A stretch of DNA of 8,164 nt from RGIG8748 sp045578205 (GCA_045578205.1 JAZNJU010000093.1:1-8164); one strand, 5' to 3'; positions 1 through 5,974 are shown, counted from the first letter of the stretch. Translations and numbers: made by a program. Notes: a model not told the origin generated them from the sequence alone.

Positions 1-847
1 CTTTATATGTCGCCATAACTTCTATTTCCTCAAGCGGAAGGAAAGTCAGAAGTTTGAGGCATTTAATTACGTCTGCATCGTCAACATTAACCCAATACTG
101 ATAGAAATCGTAAGGTGATGTTTTGTTGGGGTCAAGCCAGAGAGCACCACTCTGAGTTTTACCCATCTTCTTCCCTTCGCTGTTTGTAAGGAGAGTGAAA
201 GTCATACCATATGTCTGAGTCTGATCCTTCTTGCGGCAAAGTTCAATACCGCCAAGAATATTGGACCACTGGTCATCACCGCCAAGTTCGATTTTACAGC
301 CGTACTTTCTGCTGAGCATAAGAAAATCGTAACTTTGCATAAGCATATAGTTGAATTCAAGGAAAGAAAGACCCTTTTCAAGTCTCTGTTTGAAACATTC
401 TGCAGTGAGCATTCTGTTAACAGAGAAATGAGCACCGATGTCTCTTAAAAATTCAACATAATTCAGTTCCAAAAGCCAATCGGCATTGTTAACCATAATA
501 GCCTTGTCATCGGAAAAATCAATCACACGGCTGAGTTGTTCCTTGAATCTTTCGCAGTTGTAATCGATAGTTTCTTTAGTCATCATGGAACGCATATCCG
601 TTCTTCCCGACGGGTCACCGATATGACCTGTACCGCCTCCGACGAGGGCAATGGGTCTGTGACCTGCATCCTGCATATGTTTCATAACAACCATCTGCAG
701 GAAGTGTCCGACATGCAAACTGTCCGCAGTCGGGTCAAATCCTATATAGAAAGTCACCTTTTCGTTTTCCAGAAGTTCTCTTATTTCATCCTCGTGTGTA
801 ACCTGCGCTATGAGTCCGCGCTCTTTAAGTGTGTCAAAAACGCTCAT
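1..847 (-). CDS. tyrS: Tyrosine-tRNA ligase (TyrRS), C-terminal part missing
   Basis: Cytoplasmic class I aminoacyl-tRNA synthetase that activates tyrosine with ATP and loads it onto tRNA-Tyr. The visible 282 residues cover the catalytic domain. The HIGH signature is HVGH at residues 45-48, preceded by YIGFDPTADSL. GHIGDPSGRTDMR lies at about 74-86. The tyrosine-site stretch ELGGDDQWSNILGG is at about 187-200. The KMSKS loop is KMGKT at 227-231, followed by SGALWLDP, a form usual in bacterial TyrRS. The full protein is about 400 residues, so the rest of the catalytic domain and the C-terminal S4-like tRNA-binding domain lie beyond position 1. The ATG at 847 is chosen because GGAGG sits 7 bases before it and a sigma-A promoter lies just upstream. 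The gene follows the 919-1407 membrane-protein gene by 71 bases but has its own promoter. Its leader of about 25 nt has no room for a T-box. Family assignment is very secure. Confidence 0.97.
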   Translation of the reverse strand, partial: MSVFDTLKERGLIAQVTHEDEIRELLENEKVTFYIGFDPTADSLHVGHFLQMVVMKHMQDAGHRPIALVGGGTGHIGDPSGRTDMRSMMTKETIDYNCERFKEQLSRVIDFSDDKAIMVNNADWLLELNYVEFLRDIGAHFSVNRMLTAECFKQRLEKGLSFLEFNYMLMQSYDFLMLSRKYGCKIELGGDDQWSNILGGIELCRKKDQTQTYGMTFTLLTNSEGKKMGKTQSGALWLDPNKTSPYDFYQYWVNVDDADVIKCLKLLTFLPLEEIEVMATYK

Positions 848-878
848 TGATATTCCTCCGTAAAAAATACTATTCGTT

Positions 879-907
879 ATTATACAACAAAAAGCATAAC
901 ATTTCAA
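879..907 (-). promoter_or_regulatory. Sigma-A promoter of tyrS
   Basis: Read on the minus strand, a TTGAAA -35 box (902-907) and a perfect TATAAT -10 box (879-884) are separated by exactly 17 bases. The predicted start of transcription is near 872, which gives a leader of about 25 nt ending in the GGAGG ribosome binding site of tyrS. The promoter fills most of the gap after the membrane-protein gene, so tyrS is probably transcribed on its own, perhaps with readthrough from upstream because no terminator hairpin is visible in that gap. Confidence 0.8.
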
Positions 908-918
908 GCATTAAAAAT

Positions 919-1407
919 TTATTTATTCAAAAGATTCATAAGGTATCTGCCTGTAGATAAAAGCAGATAATCATAAAAATAAAAAACAACCAGTCCCAAT
1001 CCGTAAAGCAAAACTACCGAATAATCAACAGGCAAAGATAAAACGTTAACAAAAACGTAATAAACCGCAAAAAAGTATAGTGTGTAAAAAACAAGTTTTG
1101 CCCCGTAGTTTATCACAGTTTTTCTCCTGTCCAGCCATACCTTTACGACAGGATAATTGCCAAAACAGATTATATATGATGCGGTAATTGCCGGCGAGGC
1201 GGACTGACAGACAAAAAATGCCAGTATTGCAGTTGCGGCATACATGACAAAAGTCCACTTGAAGCCTATTTTAAAAAGCATAACATATACAAGTGCCGAA
1301 GATAGAAAAAGCGTTGCCGCCTTAAGAGTCGGAAGATAGGCAGACATGGTAAGAAAAATAATTCCCAGCGCGCATCCCAATCCACCGTATGATACATTTT
1401 TTTGCAT
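919..1407 (-). CDS. Small polytopic membrane protein of unknown function
   Basis: I do not recognise this 162-residue protein as a named family. It is very hydrophobic, with about five to six likely membrane helices: roughly residues 7-26, 29-45, 50-68, 73-85, 104-122 and 129-150. Between the fourth and fifth helices is a polar, basic stretch with CFGNYPVVKVWLDRRK (about 81-96), and near the end YDYLLLSTGRYL (about 145-156). These are the most likely conserved or functional parts. No catalytic motif is visible. The ATG at 1407 has AGAGGG 7 bases upstream, and that site overlaps the stop codon of the J-domain gene, so the two are probably translationally coupled. It is the last gene of the DUF5685/J-protein unit and may be its membrane anchor or transport component. 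That role is inferred from position only. Confidence 0.8.
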   Translation of the reverse strand: MQKNVSYGGLGCALGIIFLTMSAYLPTLKAATLFLSSALVYVMLFKIGFKWTFVMYAATAILAFFVCQSASPAITASYIICFGNYPVVKVWLDRRKTVINYGAKLVFYTLYFFAVYYVFVNVLSLPVDYSVVLLYGLGLVVFYFYDYLLLSTGRYLMNLLNK

Positions 1408-1419
1408 TTCGTTTCCCTC

Positions 1420-2010
1420 TCAGCAGCAAGAAATAAGGTCTCCGCCCAAACATTCGCAGCAGCAATCGGCACAAATAAGACCCTGACACATATCACAAGT
1501 ATTGCATCCTCCGCCCACGGGATATCCCTGGTTATAACTTTGACCCATGTATGTTGCTCTGCCGGTATCCATGGTTGATTTCGCTTTTGCATATTCCTCG
1601 TTGTATGGGTCCGAATTGCAGGCAGCGGTAAAATGCTGGTACGCCATATCATACCAACCTTTTCTTTGCATAACAACTCCCATGAGGTAATGCCACTCGG
1701 CATTTCTTACCGACATGGCGTTCAACGCATTATGTGCTTCGTTTATACGGTTTTGATTAATAAGGGTGCGAACCTGATTGAAATTTGCAAACCTTGAATC
1801 CTGATTTGCAGATTTGTAGGAAGATTTATTCTTGGTAAGTTCGGCGTAAGCCCAGTTTATATCCTGCATTTTTTCAGCAGCGAGATCAGAAAGTGGATTG
1901 TCAATAAACTTGTCGGGATGATACTTTTTTGCAAGTTCTTTGTAGGCATCTTTGATCTGTTCTTCTGTAGCATTACTGCTGACCCCTAATATCTTATACG
2001 GATCTTTCAT
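1420..2010 (-). CDS. J-domain (DnaJ-like) protein with TPR-like middle and cysteine-rich C-terminus
   Basis: This is a 196-residue non-canonical (type III-like) J protein. Residues 3-60 form a J domain: DPYKILGVSSNATEEQIKDA is helix I-II, and the HPD tripeptide needed to stimulate Hsp70 (DnaK) ATPase is at 31-33. Residues about 75-140 look like two tetratricopeptide-type helical hairpins (NRINEAHNALNAM, then GWYDMAYQHFTAA). After a Gly/Tyr-rich linker, the last 28 residues hold ten cysteines at 169, 172, 175, 180, 183, 184, 185, 187, 195 and 196. The Gly/Phe region and the CxxCxGxG zinc repeats of true DnaJ are absent, so it is not the housekeeping chaperone. It probably directs DnaK to a particular client. 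The tail could bind metal, form disulfides or associate with membranes. The ATG at 2010 has AAGGA upstream. The gene overlaps the DUF5685-like gene by 17 bases and lies 12 bases before the membrane-protein gene. Confidence 0.9.
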   Translation of the reverse strand: MKDPYKILGVSSNATEEQIKDAYKELAKKYHPDKFIDNPLSDLAAEKMQDINWAYAELTKNKSSYKSANQDSRFANFNQVRTLINQNRINEAHNALNAMSVRNAEWHYLMGVVMQRKGWYDMAYQHFTAACNSDPYNEEYAKAKSTMDTGRATYMGQSYNQGYPVGGGCNTCDMCQGLICADCCCECLGGDLISCC

Positions 2011-2839
2011 TGTCTGTTTTCCTTTCGTTTATAATTAAATCGCATCTTGCTCTTAGACCAAGGTAAATTATATTATCCAGAATTTCCTTGTTCTTTTTAA
2101 CATCTAATGACTCGTATTCCTGCGACAGTGAGGCAAGCGAGTTGTAAAGCAAATTGGTAATTTGTTCTTTTTGAAATTGTGTGAAGTCTCCTGTGATACT
2201 GTACTGCTCTGTTACGGGGTTATAGTTTCCGATTTTGCTGTCCTCAACTATGTCGTCACAAGCATCCATAATGTATATCAGTCTGCCCAGCATATAACCA
2301 AATTTCTTCAAAGACGGGTTTAAATACTCAAACATAACCTCCAGAACTCCGGCAAATTCGTGAGCAACTTTGTCACAAATATCACATTTCGATTTTTCCA
2401 GAAAACTCAATCTTTTGAGAAGTATGTTTACCTTTTCTGACAGTTGCGGATATTTCTTTCGGATTTTTCCTATCCTGAAAGCAAAAGGTATAACCGAAAA
2501 AAGTGCCTTTACAGAGTGAGCATCAACAAGGTCGTCTCTTAGTTTAAGATATGCAAAAAGAATATTCATATCTGCGGCAAACTCAATACCGTAAGCATCT
2601 TTTACAACAGGACGTTTTCCAAGACGCTTTATACACCCCTCTTTTGAAACGGTACATATCTTGTCTCTAAGCGAGTCTGCCAGCACAGCCAAAAAGGTGA
2701 AATCATAATTCAAAGCAAGGCGGGACAACTGATTATGTTGTTTTCCTATAGCCTTGCAAAGACCGCAGTAATATGCTCTGTATGTATTATAATCTTTTAA
2801 TTTCATTTCATCCTTATAGATGTTTACATATCCAAACAA
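1994..2839 (-). CDS. DUF5685-like protein of unknown function
   Basis: This 281-residue, mostly alpha-helical soluble protein resembles the DUF5685 family as I recall it. The N-terminus MFGYVNIYKDEMKLKDYNTY is followed by YYCGLCKAIGKQ, with a CxxC pair at Cys25 and Cys28, and then QLSRLALNYDFTFLAVL. Two aspartate-rich helices stand out: LKLRDDLVDAHS (about 98-109) and IMDACDDIVEDSKIG (about 190-204). Another CxxC is at 152 and 155. No signal peptide or membrane helix is seen. The start is a TTG at 2839, supported by GAGG 8 bases upstream, by the match of MFGY to the usual beginning of the family, and by a promoter immediately before it. It is the first gene of a three-gene unit, and its end overlaps the J-domain gene by 17 bases. 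The function is unknown. The Asp motifs recall class I isoprenoid synthases, but that is a hypothesis. Confidence 0.85.
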   Translation of the reverse strand: MFGYVNIYKDEMKLKDYNTYRAYYCGLCKAIGKQHNQLSRLALNYDFTFLAVLADSLRDKICTVSKEGCIKRLGKRPVVKDAYGIEFAADMNILFAYLKLRDDLVDAHSVKALFSVIPFAFRIGKIRKKYPQLSEKVNILLKRLSFLEKSKCDICDKVAHEFAGVLEVMFEYLNPSLKKFGYMLGRLIYIMDACDDIVEDSKIGNYNPVTEQYSITGDFTQFQKEQITNLLYNSLASLSQEYESLDVKKNKEILDNIIYLGLRARCDLIINERKTDNERSV

Positions 2840-2870
2840 ACAAAAAACCTCATTTTAATTTAATACATTG

Positions 2871-2899
2871 ATTTTAATACATAGAAGACAAAATTTCAA
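2871..2899 (-). promoter_or_regulatory. Sigma-A promoter of the DUF5685/J-protein/membrane-protein unit
   Basis: On the minus strand a TTGAAA -35 (2894-2899) and a TAAAAT -10 (2871-2876) are 17 bases apart. This places the transcript start near 2864, with a leader of about 25 nt before the TTG start codon. It lies in the 137-base gap after the hairpin that follows hrb, so the three-gene unit appears to be transcribed independently of uvrC-hrb. Confidence 0.7.
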
Positions 2900-2937
2900 C
2901 GTATTTTGAAATAATTTACAAAATTGTAAGAATTGTA

Positions 2938-2967
2938 CAGAGGCAAAGCAAATACGCCTTGCCTCTG
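2938..2967 (-). terminator. Hairpin after hrb, probable terminator
   Basis: A 12-bp stem (one G-U pair when read on the minus strand) with a 6-base loop begins 9 bases after the hrb stop codon. The arms are 2938-2949 and 2956-2967. The sequence after the stem on the minus strand is only moderately T-rich (TACAATTCTTAC), so termination may be incomplete or Rho-assisted. The plus-strand side has CTTTTC, but no plus-strand gene lies nearby that would need it. The position between hrb and the next promoter favours a transcription end. Confidence 0.65.
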
Positions 2968-2976
2968 CTTTTCAAA

Positions 2977-3579
2977 TTATATTTTTGAAAAATCCGCAAC
3001 ACCATGCTTGCAGATTGGACAAATAAAATCTTCGGGAATTTCATCACCCTCATAAATATAACCGCAAATCTCACATCTGTAACCTTCTTTTTTGGTTTCC
3101 TGCGGCTTAGGCTTTGTGTTTTTGTGGTAGTAATCGTATGTGATTGATGCTTCGTCCGTCAGTATATCCTGGTGAGTTATATTTGCTATAAACATTGTGT
3201 GTGTACCAAGTTCAACCGTGTCGGTCACTTCCGCGCATATAAATGAATTAGCATACTTGGGTACAACATAGATGCCGTTTTCCGTCCTGAAAAGATTGTC
3301 ATTTTTTTCAAATTTGTTTTTGTCTCTTCCGCTGAAAAATCCAAAGTGCTCAAACACATAGAACGGGGTTTCTTCGGTCAATATGGAAATATTGAATTTT
3401 CCTGATTTTTTAATAAGTTCAGCAGTATAGGCAGAGTTGTTTACAGATATCATTATTCTGTCGGGACTTAGTGCAACCTGGCTTACAGTATTGATAATAC
3501 AACCGTTATCAATACCATCGTAATGAGCAGTAAGGATGTACAATCCGTATCCGATTTTGTTAACAGCATTTAAATTCAT
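2977..3579 (-). CDS. hrb: Flavin reductase-rubredoxin fusion (high molecular weight rubredoxin type)
   Basis: This 200-residue protein has two domains. Residues 1-150 are a flavin reductase-like FMN-binding split barrel: NGCIINTVSQVALSPDRIMI at 25-44 and FGFFSGRDKNKFE at 79-91 are typical. Residues about 166-192 are a rubredoxin-like iron site with Cys169, Cys172, Cys187 and Cys190 (CEIC and CPIC). In Moorella thermoacetica the equivalent protein, Hrb, passes electrons from NAD(P)H to the flavodiiron protein FprA, which reduces O2 and NO. By homology this protein would be a cytoplasmic electron carrier in oxidative or nitrosative defence. Only 14 residues separate the two cysteine pairs, nearer to rubrerythrin than to classical rubredoxin. 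No fprA is in the window. The ATG at 3579 has AGGAGG 8 bases upstream. It is 18 bases after uvrC, so the two are probably co-transcribed. Confidence 0.9.
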   Translation of the reverse strand: MNLNAVNKIGYGLYILTAHYDGIDNGCIINTVSQVALSPDRIMISVNNSAYTAELIKKSGKFNISILTEETPFYVFEHFGFFSGRDKNKFEKNDNLFRTENGIYVVPKYANSFICAEVTDTVELGTHTMFIANITHQDILTDEASITYDYYHKNTKPKPQETKKEGYRCEICGYIYEGDEIPEDFICPICKHGVADFSKI

Positions 3580-3597
3580 AATGTTATCCTCCTTTTA

Positions 3598-5466
3598 CTA
3601 TTCTTCGTGATTTTTTCTGAAATATAAATAAATATTTTCTGCAGTGCTTTTATCGATTCCCGGTACGGAAGAAAGTTCTTCCATTGACGCGCTCTTTATG
3701 TTTTTTATTGATTTGAAAACATTAAGAAGTGCCATTTTTCGCTTTTCACCTACGCCGTCAATCAAGTCAAGTTCACTCTTTTTAATCTTCTTTATCTGGC
3801 TCTTTCGAAGATGGGAAATTGCTCTCCGGTGCATCTCGTCCTGAATTCCCGTGAGGAGCATAAAAGCATCTGAACTTTTATCAAGCGCTATTTCGCCCTC
3901 TTCACCAACCAATGCTCTGGTACGGTGATTATCGTCTTTAACAATTCCAAACACAGGTATTTTTGTGCTTTTCAAAACTTCTTTTGCAACATTGCGGTGT
4001 CCCTCACCGCCATCTGTAAAAATAACATCGGGAAGCGGAAGAAACTTTGCATCTTCCGGATTGAGTTTTCCTAAGCGGATGTCATCTTCCTCTGTTTTGG
4101 CATGTTTAAGTCTTCGTGTAAGAACTTCTCTCATAGAACCGTAATCATCTGTTCCGGAAATGTTTTTAATCTTAAAGTTGCGATAACGCTTTGGACAAGG
4201 TTTTCCGTCCTTGTACACTACCATAGAAGCAACAGACGAATCCGCGCCGAAACTCGATATGTCGTATGCTTCAATATACATCGGTGTTTTTTCGAGCCTC
4301 ATAAATTCCGAAAGTTCCGTAAGAGCATTGTTTTTAAAATCAATATCCCTCATAACCTTGAGTTTCCGCTCTGAATGTTCTTTTTTGGCATTTGCGTATA
4401 TCATACGGATTAAACCGGCATTATCCCCTCTTTTGGGAGCCTTTATACGGACTTTTCTGCCCGCTTTCAAGGTGATAAAATCAGACAGGATTTCAGCATC
4501 CTCCAAGTCATATTGAACAAGTATTGTCTCGGGAATAAATGTTGAGTCTTCATAGTACCAACGCAAAAACCCGGAAAGTATCTCCTCGTTAGGCGTCAGG
4601 TCAGTATTGTCTACAAAGTAATGTTCTCTTCCTATAATTTTGCCGTCGCGTATAAAAAACAATTGAACACAGGCGAAATTGTCGGAATTGAAAAGCGAAA
4701 CAGCATCCACATCGTTGCCTTTGGGATTGACAATTTTCTGCCTTTGCCTCACGATTTCCACGGCGTTTAATCTGTCACGGCAAATGGCAGCCTTTTCGAA
4801 ATCAAGATTTTCTGCCGCGCGGTGCATTTCTTCTGTGAGTTGTTCTACCGCAAAAGCGGTGTCTCCGTTTATAAAATCAATAGCCTTATCTATCAGTTCT
4901 CTGTACTCTTCGGGACTTATGCACATGTTGCAGACACCCTTGCATTTACCAAGTTGATAATAAAGACAGGGTCGTCTTTTTGTAAAACCCGGGTAAAACT
5001 CCGTGGAACACGACCGCAGTGAAAAAATATCTCTCAAAAGTCCTATTAGTTGCTTAAGGTCAGCAGAACTCTGATATGGACCGAAATACAGCGAACCGTC
5101 CTTTACTATGCGTCTTGTAAAAACCAAACGGGGATACAGTTCTTTTGTAGTTATTTTCAAAAACGGATACGTCTTGTCATCTTTGAGAAGTATGTTGTAT
5201 TTGGGCATATTCTCTTTGATAAGATTGTTTTCAAGCACCAAAGCCTCGAGTTCACTATCGGTTATTATATACTCAAAGTCACAAACATTGGTGAGCATTG
5301 AAGCGACTTTTGGAGGATGCTGATGGGATTTGAAATATGAACGTACGCGATTTTTGAGATTTTTCGCTTTGCCGACATATATTATCTCATCATACCGATT
5401 TTTCATAATATACACGCCGCTTTTATCCGGCAGAGTTTTGAGTTTTTCGTTTATTTCGTTATTCAT
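3598..5466 (-). CDS. uvrC: Excinuclease ABC subunit C
   Basis: This is the nuclease of nucleotide excision repair, which cuts damaged DNA on both sides of a lesion after UvrA and UvrB have located it. All domains are present in 622 residues, a normal length. The GIY-YIG nuclease makes the 3' cut (GVYIMKN at 17-23, IYVGKAKNLKNRVRSYF at 29-45). A cysteine cluster, Cys153, Cys167, Cys175 and Cys179, matches the set reported to bind an iron-sulfur cluster in E. coli UvrC. The UVR helix that contacts UvrB is at about 205-237. The RNase H-like nuclease makes the 5' cut (YDISS with Asp402, TDGGEG with Asp485, DDNHRT with His514). The tandem helix-hairpin-helix is at about 565-617. ATG 5466 is preferred because GGCGG lies just upstream and MNNEINEKL suits the family. 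The in-frame ATG at 5478 would add four residues and cannot be excluded. It sits between ptsH and hrb, with no promoter of its own in the 60-base gap. Confidence 0.97.
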   Translation of the reverse strand: MNNEINEKLKTLPDKSGVYIMKNRYDEIIYVGKAKNLKNRVRSYFKSHQHPPKVASMLTNVCDFEYIITDSELEALVLENNLIKENMPKYNILLKDDKTYPFLKITTKELYPRLVFTRRIVKDGSLYFGPYQSSADLKQLIGLLRDIFSLRSCSTEFYPGFTKRRPCLYYQLGKCKGVCNMCISPEEYRELIDKAIDFINGDTAFAVEQLTEEMHRAAENLDFEKAAICRDRLNAVEIVRQRQKIVNPKGNDVDAVSLFNSDNFACVQLFFIRDGKIIGREHYFVDNTDLTPNEEILSGFLRWYYEDSTFIPETILVQYDLEDAEILSDFITLKAGRKVRIKAPKRGDNAGLIRMIYANAKKEHSERKLKVMRDIDFKNNALTELSEFMRLEKTPMYIEAYDISSFGADSSVASMVVYKDGKPCPKRYRNFKIKNISGTDDYGSMREVLTRRLKHAKTEEDDIRLGKLNPEDAKFLPLPDVIFTDGGEGHRNVAKEVLKSTKIPVFGIVKDDNHRTRALVGEEGEIALDKSSDAFMLLTGIQDEMHRRAISHLRKSQIKKIKKSELDLIDGVGEKRKMALLNVFKSIKNIKSASMEELSSVPGIDKSTAENIYLYFRKNHEE

Positions 5467-5478
5467 AGACACCGCCAT

Positions 5479-5511
5479 ATTAAACAAATAGCCTCCACAT
5501 AACGCGGAGGC
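5479..5511 (-). terminator. Hairpin with T-rich tail between ptsH and uvrC; contains an anti-Shine-Dalgarno/Shine-Dalgarno pair
   Basis: Read on the minus strand, the arms at 5511-5503 and 5499-5491 make a 9-bp stem (six Watson-Crick GC-rich pairs at the base, then G-U, C-G, G-U) closed by a three-base loop. It is followed by TATTTGTTTAAT, as in an intrinsic terminator, and begins 15 bases after the ptsH stop. The 3' arm contains GGAGG and the 5' arm CCTCC. The only strong ribosome-binding sequence ahead of uvrC is therefore buried in the stem. The element could be a leaky terminator setting the ptsH:uvrC ratio, a translational control, or both. Confidence 0.7.
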
Positions 5512-5526
5512 CACATAAGCAATTAA

Positions 5527-5796
5527 TTATTCAACGTTAGCAAAATTAGACATTATGAGAGACTCCAACTCGTCGATTGCCTCATTTTCGTCTGTCCCGT
5601 CTGCAGTAAGAACAATCTTGGTTCCTTTGGTAATACCCAGAGAAAGAACACCCAAAAGGCTTTTTGCATTTACCTTGCGTTCATCCTTGGCAATTGTTAT
5701 GAAAGATTTGAATTCGTTTGCTTTCTGAATGAAAAAAGTTGCAGGTCTTGCGTGAAGACCAACTTCATTCAAAACGGTAATTTCTCTGGTAATCAT
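5527..5796 (-). CDS. ptsH: Phosphocarrier protein HPr
   Basis: This is the small cytoplasmic phosphocarrier of the sugar phosphotransferase system, which moves phosphate from Enzyme I to the sugar-specific EIIA. At 89 residues it has the standard size. His15, in GLHARPAT, is the phosphorylated histidine. Ser46, in AKSLLGVLSLGI, is at the position phosphorylated by HPr kinase in Bacillota, where HPr-Ser-P acts as corepressor of CcpA. Having both residues distinguishes it from Crh, which lacks the active histidine. An upstream in-frame ATG at 5841 would add 15 residues, but the ATG at 5796 has AGGAG 8 bases before it and matches the family start. A TTGACT/TAGTAT promoter precedes it. No Enzyme I gene follows. 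A terminator-like hairpin and uvrC do, so HPr is mainly a single-gene transcript, probably with some readthrough. Confidence 0.95.
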   Translation of the reverse strand: MITREITVLNEVGLHARPATFFIQKANEFKSFITIAKDERKVNAKSLLGVLSLGITKGTKIVLTADGTDENEAIDELESLIMSNFANVE

Positions 5797-5843
5797 CGTA
5801 TTCGCTCCTATATAAAATGGGGTAATTTTTAAACTATACATTT

Positions 5844-5872
5844 ATACTACCAAAAAAAAGCCTCAAAGTCAA
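5844..5872 (-). promoter_or_regulatory. Probable promoter of ptsH
   Basis: On the minus strand a TTGACT -35 (5867-5872, five of six consensus bases) and a TAGTAT -10 (5844-5849, four of six) are 17 bases apart. The transcript would start near 5837, giving a leader of about 40 nt. An overlapping TATAAA two or three bases further on is an alternative -10 but would make the spacer 20 bases. Confidence 0.6.
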
Positions 5873-5877
5873 TAATT

Positions 5878-5928
5878 ATCGTGAAATTTATAGCAAAAAT
5901 TAGAAAAGTGACACAAAACTTTCACGAT
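5878..5928. repeat. 9-bp inverted repeat between the ptsH and recJ promoters
   Basis: ATCGTGAAA at 5878-5886 is repeated exactly, inverted, as TTTCACGAT at 5920-5928, with 33 bases between. The left arm ends up 5 bases upstream of the ptsH -35 box, and the right arm is 17 bases upstream of the recJ -35 box. A second, overlapping dyad, GTGA-N10-TCAC, lies at 5908-5925. The placement would suit a regulator acting on both divergent genes, but the spacing matches no operator I know. Confidence 0.4.
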
Positions 5929-5945
5929 TATATTATAAATATTCC

Positions 5946-5974
5946 TTGCACTGTTACCAATAAAATGATATAAT
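5946..5974 (+). promoter_or_regulatory. Extended -10 promoter of recJ-relA
   Basis: A perfect TATAAT (5969-5974) is preceded by TGA, forming an extended -10 element. That can compensate for the weak -35, TTGCAC (5946-5951), 17 bases upstream. Transcription would start near 5981, about 26 nt before the chosen recJ start codon. Confidence 0.7.

Noticed and set aside
536..850. Plus-strand open frame of 104 codons
   Set aside because: It is the antisense shadow of tyrS. The minus strand reads as a clean TyrRS catalytic domain, and this frame has no ribosome binding site or recognisable domain.
1266..1703. Minus-strand open frame of 145 codons overlapping the J-protein and membrane-protein genes
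   Set aside because: It is an out-of-frame shadow of the TPR and cysteine-tail region and has no ribosome binding site. The J-protein frame is supported by HPD and TPR motifs.
2840..2976. Possible riboswitch in the gap before the DUF5685-like gene
   Set aside because: The only structured element is the hairpin next to the hrb stop. The promoter lies downstream of it, leaving a leader of about 25 nt, too short for a known riboswitch.
5467..5514. Longer N-terminus for UvrC starting at the GTG at 5514
   Set aside because: The extra residues would be encoded by the terminator-like hairpin and do not resemble the UvrC N-terminus. The start at 5466 (or 5478) fits the family.
5797..5841. Extended HPr starting at the ATG at 5841
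   Set aside because: It overlaps the predicted transcript start near 5837 and lacks a ribosome binding site. The ATG at 5796 puts His15 and Ser46 exactly at their standard numbers.
5912..5940. Catabolite-responsive (cre), CRP/FNR or Rex operator in the ptsH/recJ gap
   Set aside because: The GTGA/TCAC halves are 10 bases apart instead of 6, and neither the cre nor the Rex consensus is matched well enough to name the site.
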